This document shows, one piece after another, positions 9,951 through 18,806 of a stretch of DNA of 64,000 bases. The stretch is taken from the NCBI GenBank assembly GCA_014860445.1, contig JACZJT010000041.1, positions 1 through 64,000 of the forward strand, in the 5' to 3' direction. The stretch comes from Burkholderiales bacterium (GTDB taxonomy: Bacteria > Pseudomonadota > Gammaproteobacteria > Burkholderiales > SG8-39). The notes beneath the pieces were generated by a model. That model saw only the letters and a program-made list of their open reading frames with translations, was not told where the DNA came from and did not search any database. Position numbers and translations under genes: made by a program. Every line of letters begins with the position of its first letter. Position 1 is the first letter of the stretch.

Positions 9951-9982
9951 GGCTTGCGGATTGATCTTTCTCAATCCAAGCC
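9951..9982 (+). promoter_or_regulatory. Bulged hairpin between cbbT and the GAPDH gene
   Basis: The stem ggctt + ggattga pairs with tcaatcc + aagcc (9951-9955/9978-9982 and 9958-9964/9971-9977), with a 2-nt bulge and 6-nt loop. There is no U-tract. It is the third structured intercistronic spacer in this operon and could be a processing or stabilising element. Confidence 0.45.
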
Positions 9983-10052
9983 GGCGACTATTCGTGTATA
10001 TCTTCATCTATCGGGGTGAACCTCTGATTCCAATTTTTTGCTAGGAGCATTC

Positions 10053-11066
10053 ATGACTATCAAGGTCGCAATCAACGGCTATGGCCGCATCGGACGCAAT
10101 ATTGTTCGCGCGCACTATGAAGGTGGCAAGAAGCACGACATCCAGATCGTCGCCGTCAACGACCTGGGCAATGCCCAGACCAACGCCCATCTGACGCAAT
10201 ACGACACCACCCACGGCAAATTCCCCGGGACCGTCGCGGTCGAGGGCGACTTCATGGTTGTTAACGGGGACAAGATTCGCGTTTGCGCGGTGCGCAACCC
10301 GGCCGAACTGCCCTGGGCCGAGATGGGCGTGGATGTGGTGATGGAGTGCACCGGTTTGTTCAATAGCAAGGAGAAAGCCGGCGGCCATCTCAAGGCAGGG
10401 GCGAAGAAAGTCGTGCTCTCGGCCCCGGGCGGCAAGGACATCGATGCCACCGTGGTCTACGGCGTGAATCACAATGTGCTGAAGGCGGCGCACACCGTGA
10501 TTTCGAACGCCTCCTGCACCACCAATTGCCTGGCGCCGATGGTCAAGCCGCTGCACGACAAGATCGGCCTCGTCTGCGGCCTGATGACCACCGTCCATGC
10601 CTACACCAACGACCAGGTGCTGACCGATGTCTATCATGAAGACCTGCGCCGCGCGCGCTCGGCCACCATGTCCATGATTCCGACCAAGACCGGCGCGGCG
10701 GCCGCAGTGGGCCTGGTCTTGCCGGAGTTGAACGGCAAGCTCGACGGCTACGCCATACGCGTGCCCACCATCAACGTATCGGTGGTCGACCTGTCCTTCG
10801 TCGCCAAGCGCGCCACCAGCGCGGAGGAAATCAACAAGATCATGCTGGAAGCGTCCGAAGGCAGCATGAAAGGCATCCTCGCCTACAACAAGGATCCGCT
10901 GGTGTCGGTGGATTTCAACCACAATCCGCATTCGAGCATTTTCGATTCCACCCTGACCAAGGTGTCGGGCGGCACGTTGGTGAAGGTGTCGTCCTGGTAC
11001 GACAACGAGTGGGGATTCAGCAACCGCATGCTGGACACGACGGTTGCGTTCATGAACGCGAAATAA
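10053..11066 (+). CDS. cbbG: Glyceraldehyde-3-phosphate dehydrogenase, type I
   Basis: Reduces 1,3-bisphosphoglycerate (Calvin cycle) or oxidises glyceraldehyde 3-phosphate (glycolysis). The chosen ATG at 10053 has an aggag RBS at 10043-10047 and gives 337 aa starting [15 protein letters not shown]; an upstream in-frame start adds only five residues. The NAD-binding GYGRIGR motif is at 9-15, and the catalytic cysteine lies in SNASCTTNC (about residue 154). Context between cbbT and cbbK supports the cbbG name; a general gap function is not excluded. Confidence 0.95.
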   Translation: MTIKVAINGYGRIGRNIVRAHYEGGKKHDIQIVAVNDLGNAQTNAHLTQYDTTHGKFPGTVAVEGDFMVVNGDKIRVCAVRNPAELPWAEMGVDVVMECTGLFNSKEKAGGHLKAGAKKVVLSAPGGKDIDATVVYGVNHNVLKAAHTVISNASCTTNCLAPMVKPLHDKIGLVCGLMTTVHAYTNDQVLTDVYHEDLRRARSATMSMIPTKTGAAAAVGLVLPELNGKLDGYAIRVPTINVSVVDLSFVAKRATSAEEINKIMLEASEGSMKGILAYNKDPLVSVDFNHNPHSSIFDSTLTKVSGGTLVKVSSWYDNEWGFSNRMLDTTVAFMNAK

Positions 11067-11073
11067 TGCGGCA

Positions 11074-11847
11074 GTGGCCGCTGACAGCCCGGTCCTGATC
11101 GAATCGCGCGACGGCGTCGCGCTGCTCAGCCTGAACCGCCCTGCGGCGCTGAACGCAGTGGACGCCGGATTGCGCGCGGCGCTCATCGCGGCGCTGCACA
11201 CGCTGGCTGCGGATCCCGAAGTAAAGGCTGCGGTGATCGCCGGTGCAGGCGAGCGCGCCTATTGCGCCGGCCAGGATCTGCGCGAAGCGTTGAATCTGTC
11301 CGTGGAACAGGTCGAAGGCTGGCTGGAGCGCCAGCATGCGATGTACCAATCGGTGCGCGATTTCGACAAACCGCTGGTCGCGGCACTCAACGGCGTGGCG
11401 GCCGGCGCGGGATTCCAGATCGCGCTTTGCTGTGATCTGCGCGTAGGCTATCCGAAACTGCGCATCGGGCAACCCGAGATACGCGCCGGCCTCGCGAGCA
11501 TCGTCGGCAGCTATCTGATGAGCTTGCAGCTGCCCCTGTCGCTCAACCAGCAGTTGTCGCTTTCGGGCGAATTGCTCACCGGACAGCGCGCCCACGACCT
11601 GGGCCTGGTCAATCATCTGGCGCCGCAGGCGCAGGTCAAGGAACGCGCAGTCGCGCTCGCACAGGAGCTGGCAGAAATGCCCGCAGCGGCCTACGCCGCC
11701 ACCAAATCGCGTTTACGCGAGCTGTCGCAGCCGGGTTTCGATGCGGCACTGCTTGCGGCCAAGCGCGCGCAGGCGGCGCTGTATGCGAGCGGCGAGCCGC
11801 AGCGGGTGATGCGCGCGTTCTTTGCGCGCGGGAAGGATGCCGCTTAG
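11074..11847 (+). CDS. Enoyl-CoA hydratase/isomerase family protein
   Basis: The 257-aa crotonase-fold protein has the oxyanion-hole segments ERAYCAGQDLRE (about 64-75) and NGVAAGAGFQIALCCDLRVG (about 108-127). The usual acidic catalytic pair is only partly evident: an E is seen in IGQPEIRAGL. It probably acts on a CoA thioester, but the substrate is unknown. The start is a GTG at 11074, 7 bp after the GAPDH stop, without a clear Shine-Dalgarno, so translation is probably coupled. It sits between cbbG and cbbK in the same direction, an unusual place for a crotonase; it may simply ride in the operon. Confidence 0.85.
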   Translation: MAADSPVLIESRDGVALLSLNRPAALNAVDAGLRAALIAALHTLAADPEVKAAVIAGAGERAYCAGQDLREALNLSVEQVEGWLERQHAMYQSVRDFDKPLVAALNGVAAGAGFQIALCCDLRVGYPKLRIGQPEIRAGLASIVGSYLMSLQLPLSLNQQLSLSGELLTGQRAHDLGLVNHLAPQAQVKERAVALAQELAEMPAAAYAATKSRLRELSQPGFDAALLAAKRAQAALYASGEPQRVMRAFFARGKDAA

Positions 11848-11880
11848 CGGCGGCGATATCGATTTTGCAAGGGGAATACC

Positions 11881-13059
11881 ATGGCTATTCTGAAAATGAC
11901 CGACCTCGATCTGCACGGCAAGCGCGTGCTGATCCGCGTGGATTTCAACGTGCCCGCGAAAGACGGAAAGATCACGGACGATACGCGCATACGCGCGGCG
12001 CTGCCGGGGATCCGCCACGCGCTGGGCGCGGGCGCGCGCTTGATGCTGACCTCGCATTTCGGCCGTCCCAAGGAGGGAGAATTCAGCGAGTCCGAATCGC
12101 TGGCGCCGGTGGCGCGCCACCTGTCCGGCCTGCTCGGCGTCGAGGTGCCGCTCAAGCGGGACTGGCTCGCCGGTGTGGAGGTGGGGCCCGGCAAGCTGGT
12201 GTTGCTGGAGAACTGCCGCTTCAACAAGGGTGAGAAGAAGAACGACGATGCGCTCGCAAAGCGCATCGCCGCGCTGTGCGACATTTATGTCAACGACGCG
12301 TTCGGCACGGCGCACCGCGCCGAAGCCACCACCTACGGGGCGGCGAAGTACGCGCCGATCGCCTGCGCCGGGCCGCTGATGTCGGCGGAACTGGAGGCGC
12401 TGGGCAAAGCGCTGGCGGCGCCCGCGCACCCGCTGATCGCGATCGTGGCCGGATCGAAGGTATCGACCAAGCTCACCATCCTCGCGGCGCTCGCGGAGAA
12501 GGTGGATGAGCTCATCGTCGGCGGCGGCATCGCCAACACCTTCATGCTGGCGGCGGGTCTGCCGATCGGCAAATCGCTGGCCGAGGCGGATCTGGTGGAC
12601 GAAGCGAAGAAAATCATTGCGGCGATGAAGGCGCGCGGCGCGGCAGTGCCGATTCCGACCGATGTGGTGGTAGGCAGGGAGCTGGCGGCGACCGCCGCCG
12701 CAACCGTGAAGCCCGCGGCAGACGTCGCCGCCGACGAGATGATTCTGGACATAGGTCCCGAGACCGCGGCGCGGCTGGCTGCGAGTCTGAAGAACGCCGG
12801 CACCATCGTCTGGAACGGTCCGGTGGGCGTGTTCGAGTTCGATCAGTTCGCCGCGGGCACGAAGACCCTGGCGCTGGCGATCGCCGCCTCCAGGGGGTTC
12901 TCGATCGCGGGCGGCGGCGACACGGTCGCAGCGATCAACAAGTTCGGCGTGGCAATGGACATCGGCTATATCTCGACCGCCGGCGGCGCGTTCCTGGAGT
13001 TTCTGGAAGGCAAGAAACTGCCGGCTGTGGAAATACTCGAAGCGCGGGCAGCCGGCTAG
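11881..13059 (+). CDS. cbbK: Phosphoglycerate kinase
   Basis: Forms 1,3-bisphosphoglycerate from 3-phosphoglycerate and ATP in the Calvin cycle, or the reverse in glycolysis. The 392-aa, two-domain protein shows the N-terminal RVDFNVP motif (about 19-25), [11 protein letters not shown] (about 58-68), and the C-terminal nucleotide-binding [15 protein letters not shown] and [12 protein letters not shown] motifs. The RBS aagggg lies at about 11870-11875. It appears to be the last gene of the operon. A 16-bp palindrome follows the stop, and the next genes are convergent. Confidence 0.96.
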   Translation: MAILKMTDLDLHGKRVLIRVDFNVPAKDGKITDDTRIRAALPGIRHALGAGARLMLTSHFGRPKEGEFSESESLAPVARHLSGLLGVEVPLKRDWLAGVEVGPGKLVLLENCRFNKGEKKNDDALAKRIAALCDIYVNDAFGTAHRAEATTYGAAKYAPIACAGPLMSAELEALGKALAAPAHPLIAIVAGSKVSTKLTILAALAEKVDELIVGGGIANTFMLAAGLPIGKSLAEADLVDEAKKIIAAMKARGAAVPIPTDVVVGRELAATAAATVKPAADVAADEMILDIGPETAARLAASLKNAGTIVWNGPVGVFEFDQFAAGTKTLALAIAASRGFSIAGGGDTVAAINKFGVAMDIGYISTAGGAFLEFLEGKKLPAVEILEARAAG

Positions 13060-13065
13060 GATGAA

Positions 13066-13081
13066 TTGTCAAATTTGACAA
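13066..13081. terminator. Perfect palindrome at the end of the cbb operon
   Basis: The 16-bp palindrome ttgtcaaatttgacaa lies 6 bp after the cbbK stop, in the 74-bp gap before the convergent amidotransferase gene. Its AT-rich stem is weak for an intrinsic terminator, and it could equally be a protein-binding site. Confidence 0.3.
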
Positions 13082-13133
13082 CGATGAGCGCGTCTAAAGC
13101 GCGCCGTTCCTAAACCCGGCAAAATAAAAGTTT

Positions 13134-13982
13134 CTAATTCGTGGCGGAAGTGGGCGCTGCGGCGCGCCGCTCGTGCGCCTTCTCCAGAAATTCGAGCAGC
13201 ACCGGTGCGCCGTCTAGGATATGCGGATGATCGCCTTGCTGAAATTCCGGATGCCATTGCAAGCCGACCACGTGGCTGGAGCCGTTCCAGCGGATCGCCT
13301 CGATAATGCCGTCGGCCGCGTGGGCTTCGGCGATCAGGCCGTTGCCCAGGGATTTCACCGCCTGGTGATGGATCGAGGTCACATTGGCACGCTCCACGCC
13401 TGGAAACAAGCGCGCCAGCCGCGATCCGGGTTCGATCGAAATTTCGTGCGATAGTTCGTCGTAGATGTCGCGGTCGAAATGGCGGATGGCGCCGCCTGAC
13501 TGCGTCGGTATGTCCTGAACCAGTGTTCCGCCGAAGGCCACGTTGATGAGCTGGGCGCCGCGGCAGATGCCGAGCACCGGTTTTTGCTGAATCACGAATT
13601 CCCACAGCAGATCGATCTCGTAGAGGTCGCGCACGCGGTCACCGTTCCACTCGGGCCTGATCGCTTCCTCGTTGTAGCTCTTCGGGCTCACGTCCGCGCC
13701 GCCCTGCAACACCAGGCCGTCCAGTTCGTACACGTAGTCGCGCATGGTGACGCGCGAGCGCTGCAGGCGGCTGCCGGCCTCGATCGTCGGCACCATGAAT
13801 ACGAGGGCCCGCTGCCCCATGATCCAATGCGCGATCGACTGCTCGAGGTACTGCAGCACTTTCTTGTTGCGAAAGCCCATTTCCGCTGGGGGATCGTGCA
13901 GTATCCGCGCCGACAGTCCGATTTTCAGCGGACGGTCGTGTCGTTGTGGAACCGGCGCTTGTGGTGGTACAGCGCGCGTCAC
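13134..13982 (-). CDS. Class I glutamine amidotransferase (gamma-glutamyl-GABA hydrolase-like, peptidase C26)
   Basis: The 282-aa protein has the nucleophile elbow GICRGAQ (C at about 140), the histidine/glutamate pair in QWHPEF (about 244-249) and the LDGLVLQGGADVSP segment typical of PuuD-like peptidase C26 enzymes, which cleave gamma-glutamyl bonds. Its start overlaps the stop of the upstream ligase gene by 4 bp, implying translational coupling. With a gamma-glutamyl ligase next door, the natural substrate may be a gamma-glutamyl compound made by that neighbour; this is inference. Confidence 0.85.
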   Translation of the reverse strand: MTRAVPPQAPVPQRHDRPLKIGLSARILHDPPAEMGFRNKKVLQYLEQSIAHWIMGQRALVFMVPTIEAGSRLQRSRVTMRDYVYELDGLVLQGGADVSPKSYNEEAIRPEWNGDRVRDLYEIDLLWEFVIQQKPVLGICRGAQLINVAFGGTLVQDIPTQSGGAIRHFDRDIYDELSHEISIEPGSRLARLFPGVERANVTSIHHQAVKSLGNGLIAEAHAADGIIEAIRWNGSSHVVGLQWHPEFQQGDHPHILDGAPVLLEFLEKAHERRAAAPTSATN

Positions 13983-15103
13983 TTCTCCTCGCCCCTCCAG
14001 CGCTCGGCTTGCCGCCAGACCAGGTCGGGCAGGGAGTGGCTTTTCGCATAGATTTCGCGCATCCAGCGCGCGTCGTTGCCGGTGGTCCTGGCGCAGTTGC
14101 CGATGTCGAACAGCGGCTGCTCTGCGTCGAGCTCGCGCGCGTGCACCGCGAGATCGTCCAGCGTCGCGAGGATGTCCTCGCGCAGGCTGCGCTTTTCCTG
14201 TGTGTGCGGGTCCGCAAATTCCCCTTCCAGCCCGAAACGGCAGGCCTGAAAACGGTTGTAGCTGTAGACGTGATAGACATCCTCGCTGAGCGGATGTGGA
14301 CGTTCGACCAGAAGGTAGCGCGCGAGCGCCTGCGCGTAGGCCGCGAGCGCGGCCGCCCGCTCCACCGTGGTGGGCGTGTCGCAGACGCGGATCTCGATCG
14401 TGCCGAATTCGGGCTTGGGCCTTATGTCCCAGTAGAAATCCTTCATGTCCTCGACGATGCCGAATCCCTGCATGCGCGCGAAGTAGGCCTGGAACTCCTC
14501 CCAGCGGCGCACAAACGGTGCGCGCCCGCTCAATGGAAACGCGAATACCGAGTTCAGGCGCGATGAATCGAAGGCGGTATCGACGCCCTGATAATAAGGG
14601 GACGCGGCGGACAGGGCGATGAAGTGCGGCACGTAGCGCGACATCGAGTGCAGCAGGTAAAGGGCTTCGTCGCCGCTGGGGCAGCCGATGTGCACATGCT
14701 GGCCGAAAATGGTGAACTGCTTGGCCAGATAGCCGTAGAGGTCCGAAAGATGCTTGAAACGCGGGTTCTCGAAAATCTTGCGCTCGCTCCAGCGCTGGAA
14801 CGGGTGCGCGCCGCCTCCCGCGACGCCGATGTTGAGGCGATCGGCTCCGGTGAGCACTGCATTGCGGATTTCGCGCAGTTCGGCGAGCAGGTCGCCGTGG
14901 CGTGAGTGGATCGAAGTGGAGAGCTCGATCATGCTCTCGGTGATCTCGGGTTTGATTTCACCGGGATGCGGCTTGCGCTCGATCAGCGACAGCAAATCCG
15001 TGGCGCCGCGCGTCAGGTCGCAGTCGCGCGTGTTGATCAGCTGTAGCTCGAGTTCCACACCGAAAGTGAGCGCCGCCGCTTGCTTGAATACGAGGTCTTC
15101 CAT
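13979..15103 (-). CDS. YbdK-type carboxylate-amine ligase / glutamate-cysteine ligase family 2
   Basis: ATP-dependent ligase of the GCS2 family that joins glutamate to an amine such as cysteine. The 374-aa protein begins with the family's GVELELQLIN motif (about 15-24), has HVHIGCPSGDEAL (about 136-148), and contains the arginine-rich region around GTIEIRVCDTPTT. Length is typical of YbdK (372 aa). It lies 1 bp downstream of the antiporter gene and overlaps the amidotransferase by 4 bp. YbdK proteins show weak glutamate-cysteine ligase activity, so the true substrate is uncertain. Confidence 0.88.
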   Translation of the reverse strand: MEDLVFKQAAALTFGVELELQLINTRDCDLTRGATDLLSLIERKPHPGEIKPEITESMIELSTSIHSRHGDLLAELREIRNAVLTGADRLNIGVAGGGAHPFQRWSERKIFENPRFKHLSDLYGYLAKQFTIFGQHVHIGCPSGDEALYLLHSMSRYVPHFIALSAASPYYQGVDTAFDSSRLNSVFAFPLSGRAPFVRRWEEFQAYFARMQGFGIVEDMKDFYWDIRPKPEFGTIEIRVCDTPTTVERAAALAAYAQALARYLLVERPHPLSEDVYHVYSYNRFQACRFGLEGEFADPHTQEKRSLREDILATLDDLAVHARELDAEQPLFDIGNCARTTGNDARWMREIYAKSHSLPDLVWRQAERWRGEEK

Positions 15104-15104
15104 C

Positions 15105-16307
15105 TCAGGCCTCCTCGGCGGCTTCGCCGGCGCGCACGATCGCGAAGTGCGCGAGCAGCGGACCGAGCAGTTCGAGCATCACGATTGCCGACAGCACAAC
15201 GGTCACGAGCGCCGGACCGAGCTCGGGGTAGCTGGCGGAGGTCTCCCTGGCCATGATCAGTGCGACACCTGACATCGGCATCAGCCCGAGGCTGAGCAGC
15301 GAGGCCTTGCGCAGCGTGAGCCCGGAGGGCCGCGCGAGCGCGAATATGCCCAGCGTTTTGCCCGCGTAGCGCGCCGCGATCAGCCCGCCCGCCGCCGCCG
15401 CGCCCGCGGGCAGCAGGCTCAGGTCCAGACCCGCGGCGGTGATGCCGAACAACAGCATCACCAGGATCTGGCCGGTGCGGCCGAAGTCCAGGGACACGAA
15501 GCGCCGGTCCCTGTCGAAGGCGCGCGTCAGCGTGCCGTAAGCGAGCAGGGTCAGCACCACCGAGACCTTGAGCACGGACGCCGCCGAAACCGAAAGCACG
15601 ACCAGCGCAATCAGGCACACGAACTGGGCGTCGGTGCGTCGCCCCAGGGCGGTGAGCAGCGCGAGCGTCACTGCCGCGAGCAGTCCGGCGAGTGCGAGCG
15701 AGCCGAAGATGAGATACAGCGGATGCGCTGCGACCTCGATCCAGCCGCCGCGATACTCGGCATGCAGCCAGGCGAACAGCACGCTCCAGAGCACGAATGC
15801 GTAGGCGTTGTTCAGCGAAGTGAACGCGAGCATGCGCTCGCTCACCTGGCCCTGCGAGCGCAGCTGCTTGACCAGCGTGAGGACCACCGCCGGTCCGGTT
15901 GCGATTCCGATCGCGGCCGCCGTTGCGGCGAGCAGCGGCGTCGATCCCGTCATGAGCAGCACGCCGAATATCGCGGCGAAGGCGAGGCTGCTCTCCAGCA
16001 GGCTGGTCGCAAGCAGCCAGGGATTGCGCCGCAGCCAGTGCATGTCGACGCGCTGTCCGAGTTCGAACAGGATCAGGCCCACCGAGATTTCGAGCAGCCG
16101 GTTCAGTCCGCCCAGCGTCGCGAGGTCGAGGATGTCGAGTCCGCTCGGGCCGAGCGCCGTGCCCGCGAGGATCCAACCCAGAACGCGCGGCAGGCGCATG
16201 CGCGAGGCCGCCTCGCCGGCCAATAGCGCCGCAAGCAGCAGCACGGCATACCAGGGAATCTGATCGGCCTGCGCGGGCCAGTTCGGCAGAAAAAACAGTT
16301 CGGACAT
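15105..16307 (-). CDS. Cation/proton antiporter (CPA2/KefB-like membrane protein)
   Basis: The 400-aa, very hydrophobic protein has about 11-12 predicted membrane segments and the Na+/H+ exchanger fold; LPRVLGWILAGTALGPSGL (about 39-57) is the characteristic early helix motif. It lacks the C-terminal TrkA-N domain of KefB/KefC. It is the first gene of a tightly packed trio with a gamma-glutamyl ligase and a gamma-glutamyl hydrolase-like enzyme. KefB/KefC channels are gated by glutathione conjugates, so the pairing is suggestive, but the missing regulatory domain weakens a direct analogy. A larger same-strand reading (15037-16428) in another frame has no transmembrane or family pattern. Confidence 0.88.
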   Translation of the reverse strand: MSELFFLPNWPAQADQIPWYAVLLLAALLAGEAASRMRLPRVLGWILAGTALGPSGLDILDLATLGGLNRLLEISVGLILFELGQRVDMHWLRRNPWLLATSLLESSLAFAAIFGVLLMTGSTPLLAATAAAIGIATGPAVVLTLVKQLRSQGQVSERMLAFTSLNNAYAFVLWSVLFAWLHAEYRGGWIEVAAHPLYLIFGSLALAGLLAAVTLALLTALGRRTDAQFVCLIALVVLSVSAASVLKVSVVLTLLAYGTLTRAFDRDRRFVSLDFGRTGQILVMLLFGITAAGLDLSLLPAGAAAAGGLIAARYAGKTLGIFALARPSGLTLRKASLLSLGLMPMSGVALIMARETSASYPELGPALVTVVLSAIVMLELLGPLLAHFAIVRAGEAAEEA

Positions 16308-16409
16308 GCGTTTGCCCTCCTATGAATGCCTGGTTTTGCATCGGGCGCGGCAGCCCCCCATCGGGGATGGGGATAGAGCTTAATGGTATCTGCTTTTGCG
16401 ACAGGGGAC

Positions 16410-16445
16410 ACGCCGGAAATGTCGCCAAGGTCCGGAATCCGGCGT
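16410..16445. terminator. Inverted repeat downstream of the GntR gene
   Basis: Perfect 8-bp arms acgccgga (16410-16417) and tccggcgt (16438-16445) lie 10 bp beyond the GntR stop in the 148-bp gap before the antiporter start. There is no clear U-run, so this is only a possible terminator. The rest of the gap shows no gene. Confidence 0.35.
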
Positions 16446-16455
16446 GGTGCGCGCT

Positions 16456-17220
16456 TCAGTTCTTGCCGAGGTCGCTGAAGTATTCGTGATCTGCGGTGTT
16501 GACTAGGCTGGTGCGCAGCTCAACCGGTACGTTGTGGTAGGTCAACGCGGTGCGGTTGATGCGCAGCAGCGGCGTTCCAGCGGCCACTTGCAGCAGCTTC
16601 GCGCTCGGCCGGTCGGCGAGTGTTGCGCTCAGACGCTCGGCGCTCCTTACTACGTTGATGCTGTAGCGCTCCTGGTAGAGCTGGTAGATGGTGCTGTCGC
16701 GCTCGCGAAACATCTTTTCACTCAGGCCCCGAAACCGCTCCACGGGCAGTGTGATTTCATCGAGGACTACCGGCCGGTCGGCGAGCCGCAGCAGATTCCT
16801 GATGCGGAACACCGGCGCGCCCGGCGCAATGTTCAGGCGGGCGGCGTCGTTTGCGCCGGCCTTGGCGCGCTCGAAGGACAGCAGTTCGGTTTGCGGCGGC
16901 TCTTTCCCGCCGCTCGCGGGGACGATGTGAAAGAAGTGGAACAGCGTGCGCCGCGCGTTATGGCTGGCGACATAGGTGCCGCGGCCCTGGTGGCGCACGA
17001 GAATGCGCTCCGCCACCAGCTCGTCGATGGCCTTGCGCACCGTGCCGATGGAAACGCGGAAACGCTCGCCTAGCCTGGTTTCCGAAGGGAGCGCCACGCC
17101 CGGCTGCCATTCGCCCTCGGCCAGGCTCATGGTCAGAAGGCGCTTCACTTCCTTGTACAGCGGCAGCTGGGTGCCGGTTTCCGCGCTGGAAGTATCGATC
17201 ATTGCGTGCCCTGCCTGCAT
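16456..17220 (-). CDS. GntR-family transcriptional regulator (HutC/UTRA type)
   Basis: The 254-aa protein has a GntR winged helix (about 20-85; the recognition part includes PSETRLGERFRVSIGTVRKAIDEL, in pieces ALPSETRLGERF and SIGTVRKAID) and a C-terminal UTRA ligand-binding domain (about 105-245), so it belongs to the HutC subfamily. It is divergent from the UxaA/SuyAB-like operon, 116 bp away, and probably controls it in response to the substrate or an intermediate. The intergenic region carries repeated catatcat sequences. An ATG six codons in (MIDTSS...) is an alternative start. Confidence 0.88.
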   Translation of the reverse strand: MQAGHAMIDTSSAETGTQLPLYKEVKRLLTMSLAEGEWQPGVALPSETRLGERFRVSIGTVRKAIDELVAERILVRHQGRGTYVASHNARRTLFHFFHIVPASGGKEPPQTELLSFERAKAGANDAARLNIAPGAPVFRIRNLLRLADRPVVLDEITLPVERFRGLSEKMFRERDSTIYQLYQERYSINVVRSAERLSATLADRPSAKLLQVAAGTPLLRINRTALTYHNVPVELRTSLVNTADHEYFSDLGKN

Positions 17221-17233
17221 CGACTCAGTTTAG

Positions 17234-17261
17234 CATATCATCCATATCATACAAGTCATAT
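17234..17261. promoter_or_regulatory. Repeated catatcat motif, candidate GntR operator
   Basis: Two exact copies of catatcat (17234-17241, 17243-17250) spaced 9 bp apart and a third partial copy catat (17257-17261) lie in the divergent promoter region between the GntR gene and the lyase operon. The AT-rich block stands out in GC-rich surroundings. Confidence 0.4.
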
Positions 17262-17336
17262 AGTTGACTTTGCCGCCGGGCGCGCCTACCATCTACGTTC
17301 CGCAACCGCCTGCGGGCCAACAAGGAAGGAGCGAAC

Positions 17337-17618
17337 ATGATTCATTTCGTAGTGCATGACGAGCACGATTCGGTCGGCGTCGTCGTCGTCGAGGGCGTCA
17401 AATCCGGCCAGAAACTCAACGGCTGGATCATGGACCAGGACAAGCAGATCAAGGTGAGCGCGCAAAGCAACATTCCCATCGGCCACAAGCTCGCGATCAA
17501 GAAGCTCAAGGCCAATGACACGGTGATCAAATACGGCACCGACATCGGCCGGACGATCGCATCGATCAAGGTGGGCGAGCATGCGCACGTGCACAACATC
17601 AAAACCAAACGCTGGTAA
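17337..17618 (+). CDS. UxaA-family lyase small subunit (SAF domain; sulfolactate sulfo-lyase/altronate dehydratase type)
   Basis: The 93-aa protein matches the N-terminal SAF-type domain of UxaA/GarD enzymes, here as a separate small subunit (IPIGHKLAIKKLK and VGEHAHVHNIK segments). It is 12 bp ahead of the large subunit. Split small/large pairs of this size occur in (2R)-sulfolactate sulfo-lyase (SuyA/SuyB) and in other split UxaA enzymes. The RBS aaggaagga precedes the ATG at 17337. Function follows the large subunit: elimination of water, or of sulfite, from a hydroxy acid. Confidence 0.82.
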   Translation: MIHFVVHDEHDSVGVVVVEGVKSGQKLNGWIMDQDKQIKVSAQSNIPIGHKLAIKKLKANDTVIKYGTDIGRTIASIKVGEHAHVHNIKTKRW

Positions 17619-17630
17619 TCGAGGCAAACT

Positions 17631-18800
17631 ATGAATCTTTCCAAAGCAAAATTCTGGGGCTACAAACGCGAGAACGGCCGCATCGGTGTGCGCAACCACG
17701 TCATCATTCTTCCGGTCGACGATCTGGCCAATGCTGCGTGCGAGGCCGTTGCCAATAACATCAAGGGCACGATGGCGATACCGCATCCATACGGGCGCCT
17801 GCAGTTCGGCGCCGACCTGGACTTGCATTTTCGCACCCTCATCGGCACCGGCTCCAATCCCAACGTCGCGGCCGTGGTGGTAATCGGCATCGAGGGCGAG
17901 TGGACCAAGAAGGTGGTGGACGGCATCGCCAAGACGGGCAAGCCGGTGTGCGGCTTCGGCATCGAGCAGCACGGCGACCATGACACCATCATGCGCGCCT
18001 CCAAGGCGGCAAAAGAGTACATGCAGTGGGCCTCAGAACTGCGCCGCGAAGAGCGCCCGCTGAAGGACCTGTGGGTCTCGACCAAGTGCGGGGAATCGGA
18101 TACCACCTCGGGCTGCGGCGCCAACCCGACCGTGGGCAACGCCTTCGACAAGATGTATCCGCACAAGACCACGCTGGTGTTCGGCGAAACCACGGAGATC
18201 ACCGGTGGCGAACATCTGGTGGCGGCGCGCTGTCGCACGCCCAAGGTGCGCAAGGAATTCATGGCCATGTTCGATCGCTATCAGGAGATCATCGAGCGGC
18301 ACAAGACCAGCGACCTCTCGGATTCGCAGCCGACCAAGGGCAACATCGAGGGCGGGCTCACGACGATCGAAGAGAAGGCGCTCGGGAACATCCAGAAAAT
18401 CGGCCGTAAGTGCATGGTCGACGGCGTCATCGACAAGGGCGAAGTCCCGAGCGGCCCCGGCCTGTGGTTCATGGACTCCTCCTCGGCGGCGGCCGAAATG
18501 GTGACCCTGTGCGCGGCGTCCGGATTCGTGGTGCACCTGTTTCCGACCGGGCAGGGCAATGTCATCGGCAATCCCATCCTGCCGGTGATCAAGCTCTCGG
18601 CCAACCCGCGTACCGTGCGCACCATGTCCGAGCACATCGACGTCGACGTCTCGGGCCTGTTGCGCCGCGAAATGACGGAGAGTCAGGCTGGCGATGCGCT
18701 GCTCGATTGCATGTTCCGCACCTGCAACGGCCGCCTCACCTCGGCCGAGGCGCTGGGACATCGCGAGTTTGTGCTGACGCGCCTGTACGAAAGCGCGTAA
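17631..18800 (+). CDS. UxaA-family lyase large subunit (SuyB/altronate dehydratase type)
   Basis: The 389-aa protein is the catalytic domain of the UxaA/GarD family. [21 protein letters not shown] (in pieces [12 protein letters not shown] and HVIILP) is the conserved start, and [10 protein letters not shown] (about 147-156) is a likely metal/substrate motif. Together with the 93-aa subunit it would form a hydro-lyase or sulfo-lyase. The downstream 2-hydroxyacid dehydrogenase recalls sulfolactate clusters, where SlcC (S-sulfolactate dehydrogenase) accompanies SuyAB, but ComC, a sulfolactate transporter and a sulfite exporter are not present here. Altronate- or galactarate-type substrates remain possible. 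Confidence 0.82.
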   Translation: MNLSKAKFWGYKRENGRIGVRNHVIILPVDDLANAACEAVANNIKGTMAIPHPYGRLQFGADLDLHFRTLIGTGSNPNVAAVVVIGIEGEWTKKVVDGIAKTGKPVCGFGIEQHGDHDTIMRASKAAKEYMQWASELRREERPLKDLWVSTKCGESDTTSGCGANPTVGNAFDKMYPHKTTLVFGETTEITGGEHLVAARCRTPKVRKEFMAMFDRYQEIIERHKTSDLSDSQPTKGNIEGGLTTIEEKALGNIQKIGRKCMVDGVIDKGEVPSGPGLWFMDSSSAAAEMVTLCAASGFVVHLFPTGQGNVIGNPILPVIKLSANPRTVRTMSEHIDVDVSGLLRREMTESQAGDALLDCMFRTCNGRLTSAEALGHREFVLTRLYESA

Positions 18801-18806
18801 GGGTTC

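Noticed and set aside
15037-16428. 463-aa same-strand frame over the antiporter
   Set aside because: It is longer than the antiporter but Arg/Ala-rich with no membrane or family pattern; the 400-aa frame has the exchanger motifs.
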